DNA of 64,000 nucleotides from Clostridiales bacterium SIT11 (GCA_001299455.1 CYUK01000003.1:744001-808000), one strand, 5' to 3'; counted from the first letter of the stretch, positions 27,220-36,710 are shown. Program-made: numbers and translations. Notes: a model not told the origin generated them from the sequence alone.

Positions 27220-29103
27220 ATGGCACAGATTTCATTAAGGGACGTTTCCTATGCCTATGTTACAGACCCTGTCCTAGAGGATATTTCCTTTGTTGTGGAG
27301 CCAGGAGAAAAAATAGGCCTGGTGGGAAACAATGGTTCCGGCAAGACAACTTTATTTCAAATTTTAAAGGGGAACCTAAGCCCCCAATCAGGGACCGTGA
27401 CCACCATGAAAAACTTGCGGATTGGCCTTTTGTCCCAGCACATGGACTTCCAGGGGACTGTCTACGACTCCTGCCTGGACATTTTCTCCTCCCTCTTTTC
27501 CATCCAGGACCGCCTCCACCAAATGGAAGCAGCCATGGCCCAGGAAAAGGGTCCGGCCCTGGACCAGCTTATGGAAGACTATGCCCGGCTCCAGGAAGAA
27601 TTTGTAAAAAAAGAGGGCTATAGCTACCAGTCCAAGATTCGGGGAATCTTAACTGGCCTGGGTTTTTCCCAGGACCAGTATACCATGGACACCGAGGACC
27701 TGTCTGGAGGGCAAAGAGCCCGGCTGGGCCTGGCCCAAATTTTACTGACCCCCTATGATGTCTACTTATTGGACGAGCCCACCAACCACCTGGACGTGGA
27801 TACCATCCGGTTTTTAGAGCAAACCATCCGAGACCTCAAGGGAACAGTCCTGGTAATCAGCCATGACCGCTACTTTCTAGACCGGGTGAGCCAGCGGATT
27901 TTCCACCTGGACCACCACAAATTAACATCCTATTCCGGCAATTACACCGCCTTTCAAAAGCAGCATAAAAAAGACCTGGCCCTCTACCAAAAACAATACG
28001 AAGACCAGCAAAAGGAAATTAAGCGGCAAGAAGCCATTATTGAACGCTTTACCAATATGGGCAAGGCCCGGCTCATTAAACAGGGTCAGTCCCGGCAAAA
28101 ACTTTTAGATAAAATGAAGGAAATGGACGCCCCCCTGGAGGTCAAAAAAGCCCAGCTCCGCTTTGAACCCCGGGTCCAAAGTGGCAAGGATGTCCTCCGA
28201 ATTGAAGAAGGCGCCAAGTCCTTTGCCCATCCCCTCTTTCACAAGGTCAACTTAAACCTCTACAAGGGAGAATCTGTGGGCTTTATTGGCGGTAACGGCA
28301 CCGGGAAAACCACTCTTGCCAAGGCCATCCTAGGCAAGGAGCCCCTAACTTCCGGAGAAATCCACCTAGGGTCCAATGTGGAAATTGGCTATTTTGACCA
28401 AGAACTCAAGGACCTGGACCTGGACAAGACTGTTTTGGATGAACTTTGGGACGCCTATCCCAAGATGACCCATTTTGAAATCCGGTCCTACCTGGCCAAG
28501 TTCCTCTTTGTAGGAGATGACATCTTCCAAATCGTGGGAGACCTGTCTGGAGGGGAAAGAGGTCGCCTGTCCCTTTTAAAGCTCATGCTTTCCAAGGCCA
28601 ACTTCCTCATTCTAGACGAACCCACCAACCACCTGGACATGGATTCCAAGGAAGTCTTGGAAGATGCTTTAAAACTATATGAAGGAACCATCTTAACCAT
28701 TAGCCATGACCGGTATTTTTTAAATGCCGTCACTGATAAAATTTGGGCCCTGGAAGATGGAGAAATCCAAGAATACCTAGGCAATTACGACTACTACCTG
28801 GAAAAGACCAAGGAGCCGGAGAACTTGACCTTTGAAGATGACCAAAGTAAGACCGCCCGGAAAAACCAGCAAAAGGAAGAAAGACGACTCCAGGCCCAGA
28901 AGAAAAAAGACCGGGTCCGGGTCCAAAAGCTGGAAGAAGAAATTGACGCCCTGGAAAATCAGTTGGAAGAAATTGACCAGGCCCTGGCTGACCCTGGAAT
29001 CTACGAAGATGTAGACCGAGCCTTTGCCCTTTCCAAGGACCGGGCCCAGGTGGAAGAAGATTTAAACCAAAAGATGGAGGCCTGGATGGACTTGTCCCAG
29101 TAA
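27220..29103 (+). CDS. ABC-F family ATPase
   Basis: This 627-residue soluble protein has two ABC ATPase domains: Walker A VGNNGSGKTT (about 36) and IGGNGTGKTT (about 360), signatures LSGGQRARLGLA and LSGGERGRLSL, each followed by Walker B and LDEPTNHLD, plus an interdomain linker (about 250-320) and a C-terminal coiled coil (about 545-620). ABC-F proteins act at the ribosomal E site, helping stalled ribosomes or protecting against antibiotics. The C-terminal coiled coil makes it YdiF/Uup-like; I cannot tell housekeeping from resistance. GAAAGGAGAC precedes the ATG. It is divergent from rex. Confidence 0.92.
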   Translation: MAQISLRDVSYAYVTDPVLEDISFVVEPGEKIGLVGNNGSGKTTLFQILKGNLSPQSGTVTTMKNLRIGLLSQHMDFQGTVYDSCLDIFSSLFSIQDRLHQMEAAMAQEKGPALDQLMEDYARLQEEFVKKEGYSYQSKIRGILTGLGFSQDQYTMDTEDLSGGQRARLGLAQILLTPYDVYLLDEPTNHLDVDTIRFLEQTIRDLKGTVLVISHDRYFLDRVSQRIFHLDHHKLTSYSGNYTAFQKQHKKDLALYQKQYEDQQKEIKRQEAIIERFTNMGKARLIKQGQSRQKLLDKMKEMDAPLEVKKAQLRFEPRVQSGKDVLRIEEGAKSFAHPLFHKVNLNLYKGESVGFIGGNGTGKTTLAKAILGKEPLTSGEIHLGSNVEIGYFDQELKDLDLDKTVLDELWDAYPKMTHFEIRSYLAKFLFVGDDIFQIVGDLSGGERGRLSLLKLMLSKANFLILDEPTNHLDMDSKEVLEDALKLYEGTILTISHDRYFLNAVTDKIWALEDGEIQEYLGNYDYYLEKTKEPENLTFEDDQSKTARKNQQKEERRLQAQKKKDRVRVQKLEEEIDALENQLEEIDQALADPGIYEDVDRAFALSKDRAQVEEDLNQKMEAWMDLSQ

Positions 29104-29339
29104 AAAGCCTCTCTTGAACCTGAAAAACCACTATTTAGCAGCCAAGCTTGCAAAGAAAAGGACCCTGGCCAAGATTTTCCTAAACCGGGCCCTTTTCTTT
29201 TTTCCGTCTTTTATTTTTATCCTCTCCCTCTTCCCCTGCCTGTGTGGTATACTCAATCACAAAGGGACCGGATCTTTTTACCCCTGGCCGATTCCCTGGT
29301 AATTCATGGAGTGGAAGGAAGTTTAAAGGAGGAAATACA

Positions 29340-30248
29340 ATGTCCAACTTCAGCCGAAAAATTACAGATTTTGACCTCTTAAGAGATGTCCTTGCAAAAA
29401 ATCCTTTTCTCAACCAGGTGACTAGAGACCTTATCCTAAGGGGAAAGGCCTTCCTGGCCTTTCGTCAGGACAAAGCCACTATTTACTACAAGGGAAATCA
29501 ACTGTGCCATTTAAGAGCTGACAAGGCCTATATTCCAAGAATTTACAACCATTACCTTCCTCTAACCCGGTCTCGCACTCTTACAGGAGCTCAAAGAAAA
29601 GAGCTCTTCTCCCTTGAAGATTGGAGAGCCAGTACGGGCCAGGCACATCTTTCCTTTGAAGAAGTCCTCCCTGAAATCCTGGATCATCTTGAAAAGGAAA
29701 GCTCTCCTGAAGGTTTTCAGGCTTCTAATTTTTACCACTTTTCTCCCCTAAACTCCAGAGAATCTCATGAAATCATCCTATTGGATATTGAAGCAGCATT
29801 TTCAGAGTCCGGCCAAAAAACCGACCGGATTGACCTGGTTTTTTACCACAAAGTCCATGGCCACTTACTGTTTCTGGAAATGAAACGGCTGGTAGACCCC
29901 CGCTTATATAGGAAAACCAAGGATAAGGTCCCAAAAGTTATTGACCAGCTCACTGGCTATAAAAATCGCCTAGAAGCTGAGTTTCAAAATATCAATCGCC
30001 AGTACAACCAGGTCATTGACTACTATAATATCCTGGCTGGAGGAAATATACCTCCCATCTCCTTAGATTCCAAACCCTTGCTGGGCCTTTTACTCGTCGA
30101 CTTTAAGGGAAATGATAGAGACCAAGAGGCCAAAAGAGGCGTTCAAAAGATGATAGAAAAAAATCATTTTAAGGTCTATAGCCTCGGAAACACAGTCCAT
30201 GCAAGCACGGACTCCACTCTGAAGGCAATTTACAGAAATTTACAATAA
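29340..30248 (+). CDS. PD-(D/E)XK nuclease-like protein, uncharacterised
   Basis: I do not recognise a named family for this 302-residue protein. Its middle carries a PD-(D/E)XK nuclease pattern: E151 in LLDIEAAF, D165 in TDRIDLVFYH and E180-x-K182 in LLFLEMKRL, spaced as in that superfamily, with helical QLTGYKNRLEAEF and QYNQVIDYYN downstream. AAAGGAGG precedes the ATG at 29340; the frame extends upstream to 29244 without a good site. Next, 79 nt on, is a beta-CASP metallo-beta-lactamase gene on the same strand. A nucleic-acid processing or defence role is inferred. Confidence 0.65.
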   Translation: MSNFSRKITDFDLLRDVLAKNPFLNQVTRDLILRGKAFLAFRQDKATIYYKGNQLCHLRADKAYIPRIYNHYLPLTRSRTLTGAQRKELFSLEDWRASTGQAHLSFEEVLPEILDHLEKESSPEGFQASNFYHFSPLNSRESHEIILLDIEAAFSESGQKTDRIDLVFYHKVHGHLLFLEMKRLVDPRLYRKTKDKVPKVIDQLTGYKNRLEAEFQNINRQYNQVIDYYNILAGGNIPPISLDSKPLLGLLLVDFKGNDRDQEAKRGVQKMIEKNHFKVYSLGNTVHASTDSTLKAIYRNLQ

Positions 30249-30327
30249 GTTCCCCACCAGATTTTAGGCCTAGGAGCTTGTTTGTGATTTTCAAGCTTCA
30301 TGGAGATTTTAGAAAGGAGGGAGAAAA

Positions 30328-31512
30328 ATGAAAGTCTGCATCCACCGAGGCAGTCAGGAAATCGGCGGCATGGCTACTGAAATTTCCACAACCAAAACAC
30401 GGCTTGTCATTGACATGGGAGACCAACTTTCTCTTGACCCTGATTTTGTCTCCTCAAGCCTGGATATTTCCGGTGTAACGGATGACAAGATCCCATGTCA
30501 CGGCGTCCTCTTTACCCATTATCACGGGGACCACACGGGGCAAATCCTGGCCATCCGTCCAGGCCTCCCCCTTTATGCCGGTCCCCTGGCCAAGGACATT
30601 ATGGCCTTGACTGCAGGCCATAGCTGGAAAAGGAATCCGGCTCTTTCCAAGCGGATAGCAAGTATTCAAAGCTTTTTTCCAGGCAGGCCCTTTACCATAG
30701 GGGACATAGAAATTACTCCCTTTTCCATTGACCACTCCGCCTGCGATAGCTATATGTTCTTAATAGAAGCCGATGGTCGCCGCCTCCTCTATACCGGTGA
30801 TTTCAGACTTCACGGCATTCGTGGCAAGGCCATGGATAAAATTCTGGATACAAGGGTTGGCAAGGTCCATACCCTCATTATAGAAGGGACGACACTTTCC
30901 CGGCCCGACCAGGCAAGCCGCACAGAATGGGACTTACAGGACCAGGTAAGGAAGTATTTAAAAGAATATAAGTATGTATTTGTCCTCTGCTCAACCACCA
31001 ACCTGGACCGGATTTTTGCCCTGGCCCGGGCAGTTCCCTATGGAAAATACTGTATTTGTGACAGCTATCAAAAATCCTTGATGGATGCCGTTTCTAGACA
31101 TTGGAGCGGTCTTTCCTCCTTCTACCAAATGCCCAAAATCACCACTTACGGGGACAACCTCCTTCCCAACTTTCAAAGGCTGGGAGGTTTAATGTTCATC
31201 CGGGCCAACAAAAAATTTGCAGACATTCTCCGTCAATTCAATAGGAAAGAAAGTATCCTCCTCTATTCCATGTGGAAGGGCTACCGCACAAGACCAGGCA
31301 GTAAACTTCCAGAATTTCTGTCCCTGGCTGGAAGCTGGACAGACCTCCACACAAGTGGCCACGCTTCCCCAGAAGACCTAGCCCATGTTATTGAAAGGGT
31401 AGACCCGGACCTGGTCATTCCCATGCATACAGAGGCTCCCCAAAGGCTAGCAGAAATTTGCCCCAACCGCAAGGTCCTTTTAGTGGAGGATGGAGAAGAA
31501 TTGACTCTTTAA
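30328..31512 (+). CDS. MBL-fold, beta-CASP-type (RNase J-like) metallohydrolase
   Basis: The 394 residues show the metallo-beta-lactamase motif HYHGDH at 64-69, a later zinc-ligand set (IDHSACDS; YTGDFRLHG), and a C-terminal TSGHASPEDL resembling the SGHAS motif of RNase J and other beta-CASP nucleases. The middle (about 190-310) would be the beta-CASP cap. It is shorter than RNase J (about 550) and lacks the RNase J C-terminal domain. RNA or DNA processing is likely. GAAAGGAGGG precedes the ATG. It follows the PD-(D/E)XK-like gene and ends at a bidirectional terminator. Confidence 0.8.
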   Translation: MKVCIHRGSQEIGGMATEISTTKTRLVIDMGDQLSLDPDFVSSSLDISGVTDDKIPCHGVLFTHYHGDHTGQILAIRPGLPLYAGPLAKDIMALTAGHSWKRNPALSKRIASIQSFFPGRPFTIGDIEITPFSIDHSACDSYMFLIEADGRRLLYTGDFRLHGIRGKAMDKILDTRVGKVHTLIIEGTTLSRPDQASRTEWDLQDQVRKYLKEYKYVFVLCSTTNLDRIFALARAVPYGKYCICDSYQKSLMDAVSRHWSGLSSFYQMPKITTYGDNLLPNFQRLGGLMFIRANKKFADILRQFNRKESILLYSMWKGYRTRPGSKLPEFLSLAGSWTDLHTSGHASPEDLAHVIERVDPDLVIPMHTEAPQRLAEICPNRKVLLVEDGEELTL

Positions 31513-31530
31513 AGAAAGACTTCTCCCATA

Positions 31531-31568
31531 AAAAAGACCCTGGAACTCTTCCAGGGCCTTCCTTTATT
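31531..31568. terminator. Bidirectional terminator between the MBL gene and the peroxiredoxin
   Basis: CCCTGGAA (31538-31545) and TTCCAGGG (31549-31556) with A- and T-rich flanks, between convergent genes. Confidence 0.85.
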
Positions 31569-32030
31569 TTAGCATTTTCCAACGACTTCTTTAATTTCTT
31601 CAATATCAGGTAGTTCTGATGGTTCATATTGCTTGGACCAAAGAACCTTGCCGTCTTTTCCAATCAAGACGACTGCCCGGCCAGAAGCCGAGGATTCTTC
31701 ATTAAAGTTTCCAAAGTCCTTGGACATTTTTCCAAGGGGCTTAAAGTCTGACAATAAGGGGAGGTTGTCAATGCAAATAACTTTTCCCCAAGCACTCTTG
31801 GCAGGTTGTGGATCAATACTAATGCCTAGAGGGTAGACATTGTGGTCTACAAAGTAGTCATAGTTTCTTTCTAAGTCCCGCATTTGGTCTGTACATACAG
31901 GAGTAAAGGCCAGGGGATGCCAGGAAAGTAAAATATTTTTTCCTTCAAAATCTCTCGTTTTTACATGGTCTCCATTTTGGTCTACTAGGTCAAATTCTGG
32001 TGCTTTTGCGCCTTTTTCAATTAATGCCAT
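31569..32030 (-). CDS. Peroxiredoxin (AhpC/TSA family)
   Basis: This 153-residue thioredoxin-fold peroxidase has the peroxidatic cysteine C46 in FTPVCTDQM, with the usual Pro and Thr before it. Two other Cys are present, about C86 (VICIDN) and the final residue C153. Which one, if any, is the resolving Cys cannot be told. Peroxiredoxins reduce hydrogen peroxide and organic peroxides. Start 32030 has AAGGAGGC upstream. It stands alone. Confidence 0.92.
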   Translation of the reverse strand: MALIEKGAKAPEFDLVDQNGDHVKTRDFEGKNILLSWHPLAFTPVCTDQMRDLERNYDYFVDHNVYPLGISIDPQPAKSAWGKVICIDNLPLLSDFKPLGKMSKDFGNFNEESSASGRAVVLIGKDGKVLWSKQYEPSELPDIEEIKEVVGKC

Positions 32031-32104
32031 TGGATAATAGCCTCCTTAAGTCTCAATCATAACATATGCTTTCTTTTATTATCTATACCCAAGAAAGCCT
32101 TCCT

Positions 32105-33844
32105 TTATCGCATTTTATGGATAATTGACTTTAAAAATTTTCCAACAACTACGGAAAACCGGGTCAAGTCTTGGATGTAGGCAAAGTCCTTGCCGTAAAT
32201 CCGGACTTCATTGTCTAAGTCTTCTTCCTTACCTGTATAGACGCCCAGGACGTGGATGTCTTGGAGGCGGAGGTTCAGGACTTTTTTGGCTGTGTCTTCA
32301 ATGGCCTCTTCGTCTTCATAGTTTTCCCCACTTAGGCCGGCATCGATGCTGAGTCCCAGGTTAATCTTGTCATTGGGCTTGCCATCACTTAAGACAATGA
32401 GGATGTGGTCTCCTTCACTGGTTTTATTCATGGTTTCATAGGTGTAGGCCAGGGCCAGGCCATCTCGGTTGGACCCGGTGGCATGGTAGCGGAAGATATT
32501 TTTATTCTTACTTTCTTCATCCCGATAGTCCCGGTATTCTTCTATGACCAGGTAGTTAAAAATATTGTGGTAGCCTAGGACCCGGGTGGGAACATGGAGT
32601 TCTGTCAGGGCCTGGGCCAGGATATAGGCCTGGATGCCCACTTTTTCCTGCTGGTCTTCCTGGGACCCAGAGGAGTCCAGGAGGAGGTCCACCTGGAGGA
32701 GGCCCACATCAGACCGGTTGACTCGTTCAAAAATCTTGTCCTGGCCCAGAACTTCCTGCTTCCAAAGGAGGGCCGGCTTTAGGTTTCCTGCAGAGGACAG
32801 GCGGATGTCATCTTCCTGGTCATCTAGGAGGGTCTTTTTTAACATGGCCTTCATCTGGGCAATGTTCCGCCGGTAGATAGGCCGTTTTTCTTCAAATTCC
32901 TTGAGATTTTCCTCCTTTTGAAAGTCTGCCATTTGCCGGTAGTACTGGCTCAGCTGGTCTTCTTCATACTTGGCCTTGGTATAGTGGAGGTGGATTCCCT
33001 TGTGGATGCCTGTACAAATTTTCTTTTCCAAGGTCTTTTGCCGGGACAGAGACAGGCTGGACCGGCCATAATGTTGGATGACCTTTTTTTCCATCTTGGG
33101 ATCGGGGCCCAGGGCTTCCTTTTCCAGGTGGGGAGCCCTTTCCTTGTCTTCCAGGCCCTCCATTAAGAGCTTGGTGGTAAATTCAGCGGATTCAATGGCA
33201 TACTTTTCCAGGTCATCTGTGTCCGTCTCTTTGAAAATGGTCAGGGACTTGGTCCGAGAGGGCCTTTCTGACCGAGAGGTCTTAGAAGGAGGCGTTTTTT
33301 TATCTTCCTCCTGCAAAAAACTTTCCTCACTGTGGAAGTAGAGGGTAAAAATCCGGTTGAGGTCCTGGATGACCTCTGTAGTGGTCCCCTTCTTTCCTCC
33401 TAAAATTTCCTTTAGGAGGCCCTGGTAGATGGGGGTGGTCATGGCCATGCCCCTCATTTCCTGGCTGTAGTAGGCATGGGAAATTTCGTCAATAAAGGTC
33501 TTTTTTCCCTTTCTCTTGTACCGGGCCAGCTGGTCTTTGATATAGGCCTTTCGCCGGGAGGAAGATCCCTTCCTCTCCTGGTCCAGGTCGTCCTTAAAGA
33601 GGTGGTCCAGGTAGAGTTCCCCTACCTTCCGCAGGTCCTTCCTGTTAGAGAGCCGATCCACCTGGCTGTGGTAAAAACGAAAAATAGCCTGGCTGTCCAG
33701 GTTTTTCCGGACAATCCCCTCCAGGGAAGGTCCATAAATCCGGTCCTCCGCCGTCACTAGGCGGTCATTGGCCAGTTCTTCGTACTTTCCCGACACTGTC
33801 CAGAGGACATTTTCTTCCCGGTTTCGGTCTAGGTCCTTAGTCAC
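32105..33844 (-). CDS. VWA domain protein partner of a MoxR ATPase (CobT/NorD-like)
   Basis: The 579-residue protein has a long, charged helical N-terminus (about 1-370) and a C-terminal von Willebrand A domain (about 385-579) with the MIDAS motif DSSGS, a Thr-containing second loop and DGKPND. VWA proteins of this type work with MoxR AAA+ ATPases as chaperones that activate or insert metals into target enzymes. The start is GTG at 33844 (AAGGAG spaced 7 nt); a TTG at 33847 is less well spaced. It overlaps the MoxR gene by 8 nt. No obvious target enzyme is adjacent. Confidence 0.83.
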   Translation of the reverse strand: MTKDLDRNREENVLWTVSGKYEELANDRLVTAEDRIYGPSLEGIVRKNLDSQAIFRFYHSQVDRLSNRKDLRKVGELYLDHLFKDDLDQERKGSSSRRKAYIKDQLARYKRKGKKTFIDEISHAYYSQEMRGMAMTTPIYQGLLKEILGGKKGTTTEVIQDLNRIFTLYFHSEESFLQEEDKKTPPSKTSRSERPSRTKSLTIFKETDTDDLEKYAIESAEFTTKLLMEGLEDKERAPHLEKEALGPDPKMEKKVIQHYGRSSLSLSRQKTLEKKICTGIHKGIHLHYTKAKYEEDQLSQYYRQMADFQKEENLKEFEEKRPIYRRNIAQMKAMLKKTLLDDQEDDIRLSSAGNLKPALLWKQEVLGQDKIFERVNRSDVGLLQVDLLLDSSGSQEDQQEKVGIQAYILAQALTELHVPTRVLGYHNIFNYLVIEEYRDYRDEESKNKNIFRYHATGSNRDGLALAYTYETMNKTSEGDHILIVLSDGKPNDKINLGLSIDAGLSGENYEDEEAIEDTAKKVLNLRLQDIHVLGVYTGKEEDLDNEVRIYGKDFAYIQDLTRFSVVVGKFLKSIIHKMR

Positions 33845-34757
33845 CAAAAAGCTCCTTATGGGTTACATCTGCCGGCAGGAGGGTGGCAATGGTGTCCTTG
33901 ACCAGTTCTTTTTCATAGCTGTCAAAGCACTTGTCCACAATTCCCATATCCAGGGCATCGTAAATGGGGAGGCCCCTTTCCATGAGGGCAATGGCATAGA
34001 GAAGGCCCCGGAGGTCAATGGGCTTGGAAGAAATTTCCGAGTGAAGACTCTTCTTTTGAAGGTCTAAAAAGAGTTGGACAAAAATATGGGAAGCTTCTTC
34101 CTTTAAAGAAGACTGTTCTAAAAGAATGGTTTTTAGGTCTTCTTCCGATACGGGAGGCATGTCCAGGACTAGGAACCGGCTCACCAAAGCTTCATTTAAT
34201 TCCCGGGTCCCCATGTAACCGTAGTTCATGGTTCCTAAAAACCGGGTGGCCGGATGGAGGCGCATTAAATGATAGCCTGGCACATCCAAAATCCGCCGGT
34301 AGTCCAGGGCCGAGTGAATCACAGACAGAGATTCATTTTTGGCCATGTTAATTTCATCCAGGACGGCAAAACCTCCGTGGGAGGCGGCTTCATAGACTGG
34401 GCCAGGTTTTAAGGTCACTTCTCCATTTTTAAAGGTATCGGATCCAATCAGGCCTGCAGCATCGGATGTGACATTTAAGGACACATTCCACTGGGGTCGG
34501 CCAAATAAAAAGGATAAGTTTTCACAGAGGACGTTTTTCCCTGTGGCCTTGGGACCAGACAGTAGAAGGTGGGATCCTTCTAAAATCCCTGTAATGGCCT
34601 TAATCCAAACTTGCTTTCCATAGTATTTAAATTGGAGGACAGGAATCCGCTCTTCCACATCCAAGTCATAGTCTTGGCGGAAGTGTTGGACATCCTTTAA
34701 AAGACTGTCGGGAATCCCGTGTCCCCGTAAAAATTCTTCAAATTCTTGTATTTTCAT
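33837..34757 (-). CDS. MoxR-type AAA+ ATPase
   Basis: This 306-residue ATPase has Walker A GPKATGKN (about residue 69), Walker B FAVLDEINM (about 131), a sensor-like LGTMNYG and an arginine-finger region EALVSRFLVLD. It resembles the MoxR/CbbQ/NorQ group, which remodel target enzymes with a VWA partner; that partner is encoded directly downstream, with overlap. An alternative would be a McrB-like ATPase, but there is no McrC-like neighbour. The YhfC-type protease gene lies 11 nt upstream. Confidence 0.87.
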   Translation of the reverse strand: MKIQEFEEFLRGHGIPDSLLKDVQHFRQDYDLDVEERIPVLQFKYYGKQVWIKAITGILEGSHLLLSGPKATGKNVLCENLSFLFGRPQWNVSLNVTSDAAGLIGSDTFKNGEVTLKPGPVYEAASHGGFAVLDEINMAKNESLSVIHSALDYRRILDVPGYHLMRLHPATRFLGTMNYGYMGTRELNEALVSRFLVLDMPPVSEEDLKTILLEQSSLKEEASHIFVQLFLDLQKKSLHSEISSKPIDLRGLLYAIALMERGLPIYDALDMGIVDKCFDSYEKELVKDTIATLLPADVTHKELFGD

Positions 34758-34768
34758 GAATTCACCTC

Positions 34769-35641
34769 TTATTGCCGGTCCGGACTCCCTGATCTGCCGA
34801 AGGGATCTTTAACCACCTTGGGCCAGTGGGTCATCCGGGACACTTGTGGTCTACGTTCTAAATCTTTCTTATATTTTTTTATCTTTTTTCTCAGGGAGAA
34901 GACGAGGATGAGGTCTACTAGGCCATAGAAAATATAGAGGGGGCCAGTATACTTTAAGAGGCCCACTTGGAACATGGCCGCCGGGAGGTCAAAAATAAAG
35001 TGGAAGGCCAGCAAGAGAAAAATCCCTGATTTTTTCATGGCTCCCCGGACAATGAGAAAGGCCATAAGGGCCAGGCAGACGTGAAAGACCAGGACCAGGC
35101 CTCGCTCTATCAGAGGAGCTGTCAAGGACCAGGTGTCTAAATTTATTAGGCTTTCTCCTGCCTTTTTTACAGCTTCCTGACTGTTTGCCGGCATAGACTT
35201 CACTAAGGCATCTAGGCCTTCCTTGTTGATTCTCTTGGCAAAAAAGTAGTTGCTAATATTAATTAGGCCCACAATAAAGGCCATTTCCACCCCTCCATGG
35301 CCGATTCCATATTGTTTGACATCAGGAATCCCTAACTTGTGGTCCTTGTCCATCCATTTTAGGACAAGGTAGCGGGGGATTTCTTCAAAGAGAGCCGCCA
35401 TAAAGGACCCATAGAGGACATAAATCCAGGGCAGGGCCCGTAAATCTTTGATGGAAAAGACCAGGGCATGGACACTTTGTTCTAAAAATAAGGCAAAAAA
35501 TAAAAACACCAACCCACCCATAAAGGCATACTTAATGGGCGCATGGCATTTTGCATTGTAGTAAATCATCAGGCCCATGGGGACACCTAAGCACAAAAGT
35601 CCTAGAATTAAAATCCAGACCAACTTCCATCCTTCAATCAT
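34769..35641 (-). CDS. YhfC-family putative intramembrane metalloprotease
   Basis: The 290-residue protein has about seven or eight transmembrane helices with the family motifs: EEIPRYLVLKW (EExxR), YGIGHGGVEMAFIVG (GHGGxE) and FHFIFDLPAA late in the chain. This pattern is shared with PrsW/CPBP-type membrane metalloproteases. Substrate unknown. The start at 35641 (AGGAGTTTC) is better than the open-frame start at 35692. It is the first gene of the YhfC-MoxR-VWA cluster; a functional link among the three is inferred from spacing. Confidence 0.8.
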   Translation of the reverse strand: MIEGWKLVWILILGLLCLGVPMGLMIYYNAKCHAPIKYAFMGGLVFLFFALFLEQSVHALVFSIKDLRALPWIYVLYGSFMAALFEEIPRYLVLKWMDKDHKLGIPDVKQYGIGHGGVEMAFIVGLINISNYFFAKRINKEGLDALVKSMPANSQEAVKKAGESLINLDTWSLTAPLIERGLVLVFHVCLALMAFLIVRGAMKKSGIFLLLAFHFIFDLPAAMFQVGLLKYTGPLYIFYGLVDLILVFSLRKKIKKYKKDLERRPQVSRMTHWPKVVKDPFGRSGSPDRQ

Positions 35642-35710
35642 GAAACTCCTCCTTCTAAAAACTTGTAGACCTATCATAGCACAAGTTCTCAAGTCCTTAC
35701 AATCTTTTCC

Positions 35711-35733
35711 AAAAAAATATGGTAAACTATACT
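35711..35733 (+). promoter_or_regulatory. Probable promoter of the 2-hydroxyacid dehydrogenase gene
   Basis: A TATACT -10 box at 35728-35733 follows a weak -35 (TTTCCA-like) about 16-17 nt upstream; the start codon is 27 nt further on. Confidence 0.5.
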
Positions 35734-35759
35734 TAGCTTATGAAATAGGAGGTAAACTT

Positions 35760-36710
35760 ATGAAACTCGTGATATCCAGTCAAGTCCCTGAAGAAATTTT
35801 GGCTCCCCTAAAGGGGGTCTATTCCCTAGACTACCATAATTCCCAGGTCCCCTTGACCAAGGACGAATTAAAGGAAAAAATAAAAGATGCCGACGCCCTT
35901 CTCTGTCCCCTGTCTGACAAAATTGACGGAGACCTGATGGAAGCCGGAAAAAACCTAAAAATGATTGCCAACTACGGCGCCGGCTTTGACAACATCGATT
36001 TAGAAGCCGCCAAGGAAAGAAACATTGTGGTTACCAACGCCCCAGCCCCCTCTTCTGCCGTATCCACAGCAGAATTGACCTTTGCCCTGATCTTAGCTTC
36101 CGCCAGAAAGTTAGTGGCCGGAGACAAGATGCTCCGCCGGGGAGAATTCCACGGCTGGCGGCCCACCTTCTACCTGGGCAGTCAACTTCAAGGCAAGACC
36201 CTGGGAATTATCGGTTTAGGAAATATTGGGAAAAATGTGGCCAATCGGGCCCTGGCCTTTGGTATGGAAGTCATTTACTATTCCAGAACGCGGAAGGAAG
36301 ACATGGAAAAAGAAGGCCTGGTCTACAAGGACTTTGAAAGTGTTCTTAAGGAAGCGGATATTTTAACCCTTCACACAGCCTATGTTCCGGACCTCCACCA
36401 TATGATTTCCAAGAAGGAATTTGCCCTTATGAAAGATTCAGCTCTTTTAATTAACGCCTCCAGGGGGCCTGTCGTAGACGAAGCCGCCTTGGTAGATGCC
36501 TTAAAGGAAGGACAAATTGCCGGAGCCGGCCTAGATGTCTATGAAAGAGAACCTGCTGTAGAAGAAGGCCTCCTGGAATTAGACCAAGTCATTTTATCTC
36601 CCCACCTGGGAAATGCCACCTTTGCAGCTCGCCTGGAAATGGCTGAAAATGCCAAGGATAACCTCCTCCAATTTGCCAGAGGAGAAAAGCCTCAAAACCA
36701 AGTAAATTAA
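35760..36710 (+). CDS. D-2-hydroxyacid dehydrogenase (phosphoglycerate dehydrogenase-like)
   Basis: The 316 residues form the two-domain D-2-hydroxyacid dehydrogenase fold: NAD-binding GLGNIGKNVA at about 153, the catalytic Arg in NASRGPVVDE, Glu in YEREP and His in SPHLGNAT. Such enzymes reduce 2-keto acids with NADH (lactate, glyoxylate/hydroxypyruvate or phosphoglycerate dehydrogenases). There is no C-terminal ACT domain, so the substrate is open. The frame is open upstream to 35577, but AGGAGGTAAAC fixes the ATG at 35760. Confidence 0.9.
   Translation: MKLVISSQVPEEILAPLKGVYSLDYHNSQVPLTKDELKEKIKDADALLCPLSDKIDGDLMEAGKNLKMIANYGAGFDNIDLEAAKERNIVVTNAPAPSSAVSTAELTFALILASARKLVAGDKMLRRGEFHGWRPTFYLGSQLQGKTLGIIGLGNIGKNVANRALAFGMEVIYYSRTRKEDMEKEGLVYKDFESVLKEADILTLHTAYVPDLHHMISKKEFALMKDSALLINASRGPVVDEAALVDALKEGQIAGAGLDVYEREPAVEEGLLELDQVILSPHLGNATFAARLEMAENAKDNLLQFARGEKPQNQVN

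Noticed and set aside
28488-29131. Minus-strand open frames opposite the ABC-F gene
   Set aside because: Shadow frames of a conserved two-domain ATPase.
33837-34757. McrB-like restriction ATPase
   Set aside because: No McrC-like gene or DNA-binding domain; overlap with a VWA gene fits the MoxR group.
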